Of a DNA stretch of 64,000 bases, positions 62,889-64,000 are shown one piece after another. This DNA comes from Acrocarpospora pleiomorpha. GTDB taxonomy: Bacteria > Actinomycetota > Actinomycetes > Streptosporangiales > Streptosporangiaceae. Numbering within the stretch: the first letter of the stretch is position 1; every line of letters begins with the position of its first letter. Made by a program: the position numbers and the translations under genes. The notes under the pieces were generated by a model. The model worked only from the letters and a program-made list of their open reading frames with translations, was not told the origin of the DNA and did no database searches. The stretch spans positions 1 through 64,000 of the forward strand of contig NZ_BLAF01000024.1 in NCBI RefSeq assembly GCF_009687885.1, read 5' to 3'.

Positions 62889-62918
62889 ACTATGCGAGCC
62901 ACGCTGAATGTCTGTCAA
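62889..62918 (-). promoter_or_regulatory. Probable promoter of the catabolic operon
   Basis: On the minus strand TTGACA (62918-62913), an 18-nt spacer and CATAGT (62894-62889) resemble a primary sigma-factor promoter, about 90 bp before ATG 62800. Confidence 0.55.
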
Positions 62919-62970
62919 GTAACATTTGATTTCTGTTCAGTTTCGTTGATCAGTCACGTTCAACGAAGAA

Positions 62971-63011
62971 GCCGGAGGGCCTGCCGACGTGGTATCGGCA
63001 GGCCCTCCGGC
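62971..63011. terminator. Perfect 17-bp hairpin terminator
   Basis: gccggagggcctgccga (62971-62987) pairs with its perfect complement at 62995-63011, with a 7-nt loop. It lies just beyond the stop of the XRE-cupin gene (63030) on the minus strand and separates it from the operon below. Confidence 0.85.
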
Positions 63012-63029
63012 GGATGGGATGAAGAACGA

Positions 63030-63734
63030 TCAGCGCATCTGGTCCGGCCAGTGGCCGGAACCTCCGGCAGCCCGGCCGGGAGAATACGGCGGGACGGGCC
63101 CGTCGGTGCGGGATTCGAGGGCGTCAGCGGACCGGTTCAGCACGACCCAGACCGCGCGCATCTCCTCCACTCCACGGTTCTCCAGAAGATGCGGCTGCGA
63201 GCAGTCGAAGGTGACGCTGTCGCCGACGCCCAGGGAGACCTCCTCGAACCCGACTCGGCAGGTGAGCTCACCCTGGACCACGAACATGCTCTCCACCCCC
63301 GGATGCCGGTGGTAGCGCCCGAACTCACTCGACCTGGCGCCCGGCGGGTAGATGACCAGCATGAGCTCCAGGCCGGCCGCGGAATTTCGGCCCAGTCGCT
63401 CCCAGATGACACCGGTCTCCATCTCGATCCGGCGTCGGTCGCCCGCCCGGGCCACGGTGATGAACGAGGGAGCCGCCTCCGTGGCTCGCTCGGCCGGCGG
63501 CGGTGGCGCGGCAGGGGACTCCTGATCCGAGAAGAGCTCGTCCATCGTCATGTCCAGCGCCTCGACCACGGCGTACAGGGTACGCACGGACGAGCGTGAC
63601 TTGCCGTTTTCCAGTAGCGAGAGCATGCTGGCCGACACTCCGACCTTCTCGGCGAGCACGCGAAGGCTCATCCCCCTGGCGCGCCGAGCGGCCCTGATCC
63701 GGTTGCCCGCGTTCTCCATCTCAGGCAATGCCAT
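63030..63734 (-). CDS. XRE-family regulator with C-terminal cupin domain (second)
   Basis: 234 residues from ATG 63734 (ATG 63719 is an alternative; the open frame further upstream passes the probable promoter). HTH at residues about 20-65 (RGMSLRVLAEKVGVSASM), linker, then cupin (YPPGARSSEFGRYH, GVGDSVTFDCSQPH). It closely parallels the regulator at 52018-52638. Its own promoter is at 63844-63872. Confidence 0.93.
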   Translation of the reverse strand: MALPEMENAGNRIRAARRARGMSLRVLAEKVGVSASMLSLLENGKSRSSVRTLYAVVEALDMTMDELFSDQESPAAPPPPAERATEAAPSFITVARAGDRRRIEMETGVIWERLGRNSAAGLELMLVIYPPGARSSEFGRYHRHPGVESMFVVQGELTCRVGFEEVSLGVGDSVTFDCSQPHLLENRGVEEMRAVWVVLNRSADALESRTDGPVPPYSPGRAAGGSGHWPDQMR

Positions 63735-63843
63735 GCCCCCGGTGCGGGGACGCGGATAACCCCGCGTTCCATGCTGTCGTGTTTGGCGTGGCTCCAGCAG
63801 CAGGCACTCGACCTCCATCATCACTCCCGACTCGACAACGCGT

Positions 63844-63872
63844 ACTTTAATGAGACTCAAAGTTGCTGTCAA
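63844..63872 (-). promoter_or_regulatory. Probable promoter of the XRE-cupin gene
   Basis: Minus strand: TTGACA (63872-63867), a 17-nt spacer and TAAAGT (63849-63844), a good primary sigma-factor match 110 bp upstream of the ATG. Confidence 0.6.
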
Positions 63873-63903
63873 ACGAGTGCGGCGATGTAAATCGCAGCGA
63901 ACA

Positions 63904-64000
63904 TCACGGCGGGGGCGTACCGGAGCGGAGATATTGCGCCACGGCCGACTCGTCCGCGTCGCCGAACCCGGCGGCCATCGCCGCGCCGAGGACCTCGCGG
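63904..64000 (-). CDS. C-terminal end of a probable NAD(P)-dependent dehydrogenase (partial)
   Basis: 32 residues up to the stop at 63904-63906. The frame ends LGAAMAAGFGDADESAVAQYL and a short tail, which resembles the end of hydroxyisobutyrate/6-phosphogluconate-type dehydrogenases (a helix followed by D-x-D/S-A-V). The rest lies beyond the window, so the identification is tentative. Confidence 0.4.
   Translation of the reverse strand, partial: REVLGAAMAAGFGDADESAVAQYLRSGTPPP

Overview
The window is very GC-rich outside one island, with tightly overlapping genes, SARP and LAL regulators and secondary-metabolism genes. This fits a filamentous actinomycete (Actinomycetota); I cannot place the genus. 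No tRNA, rRNA or CRISPR array was recognised.

Region 1 (1-39.4 kb) is a large biosynthetic gene cluster. The left edge holds the start of a modular polyketide synthase whose first domain is a decarboxylating KSQ loading domain (active-site Cys replaced by Gln). Next come a repeat-rich membrane protein, two free-standing condensation-like proteins, an AMP ligase / carrier protein / PLP decarboxylase triad that looks like a carrier-tethered amino-acid decarboxylation module, an unrecognised protein with a Cys pair, and a cysteine desulfurase. A minus-strand run of 17 genes (26864 down to 11525), mostly with 1-10 nt overlaps, encodes a dissociated reducing polyketide machine: FabG-like reductase, carrier protein, FabZ-like dehydratase, GcvT-like protein, an active/decoy ketosynthase fusion, nitroreductase, FAD monooxygenase, two alpha/beta hydrolases, a malonyl-type acyltransferase, an active-looking and a degenerate phosphopantetheinyl transferase, a SnoaL-like fusion, a beta-helix protein and an ABC exporter. 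Beyond it are an FAD hydroxylase, SARP regulators, an aldo/keto reductase-like protein lacking catalytic residues, a two-component pair, a UbiA-type prenyltransferase, a LeuA paralogue and a LAL regulator.

Region 2 (about 39.4-47.1 kb) is an island of visibly lower GC, bounded by a decayed ISAzo13-like transposase and a probable decayed IS701-like transposase. It carries a three-gene overlapping minus-strand operon: a ~1,600-residue caspase / Hsp90-type ATPase / helical-repeat protein, a small Cys-rich probable zinc protein and a three-helix membrane protein. I infer a conflict or regulated-cell-death system. It is the best candidate for an undescribed system here.

Region 3 (47.1-52.0 kb) has an acyl-CoA carboxylase beta subunit, probably the displaced right edge of the biosynthetic cluster, and a secreted GH92 alpha-mannosidase.

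Region 4 (52.0-64.0 kb) is a minus-strand catabolic locus: a sugar/nucleoside-type ABC importer with a fused ATPase-permease, two paralogous metal amidohydrolases, an M24-fold hydrolase with an altered metal site, a ketopantoate-reductase-like enzyme, two paralogous XRE-cupin regulators bracketing the set, and the end of a probable dehydrogenase at the window edge. It probably imports and degrades a nitrogen-containing small molecule of unknown identity.
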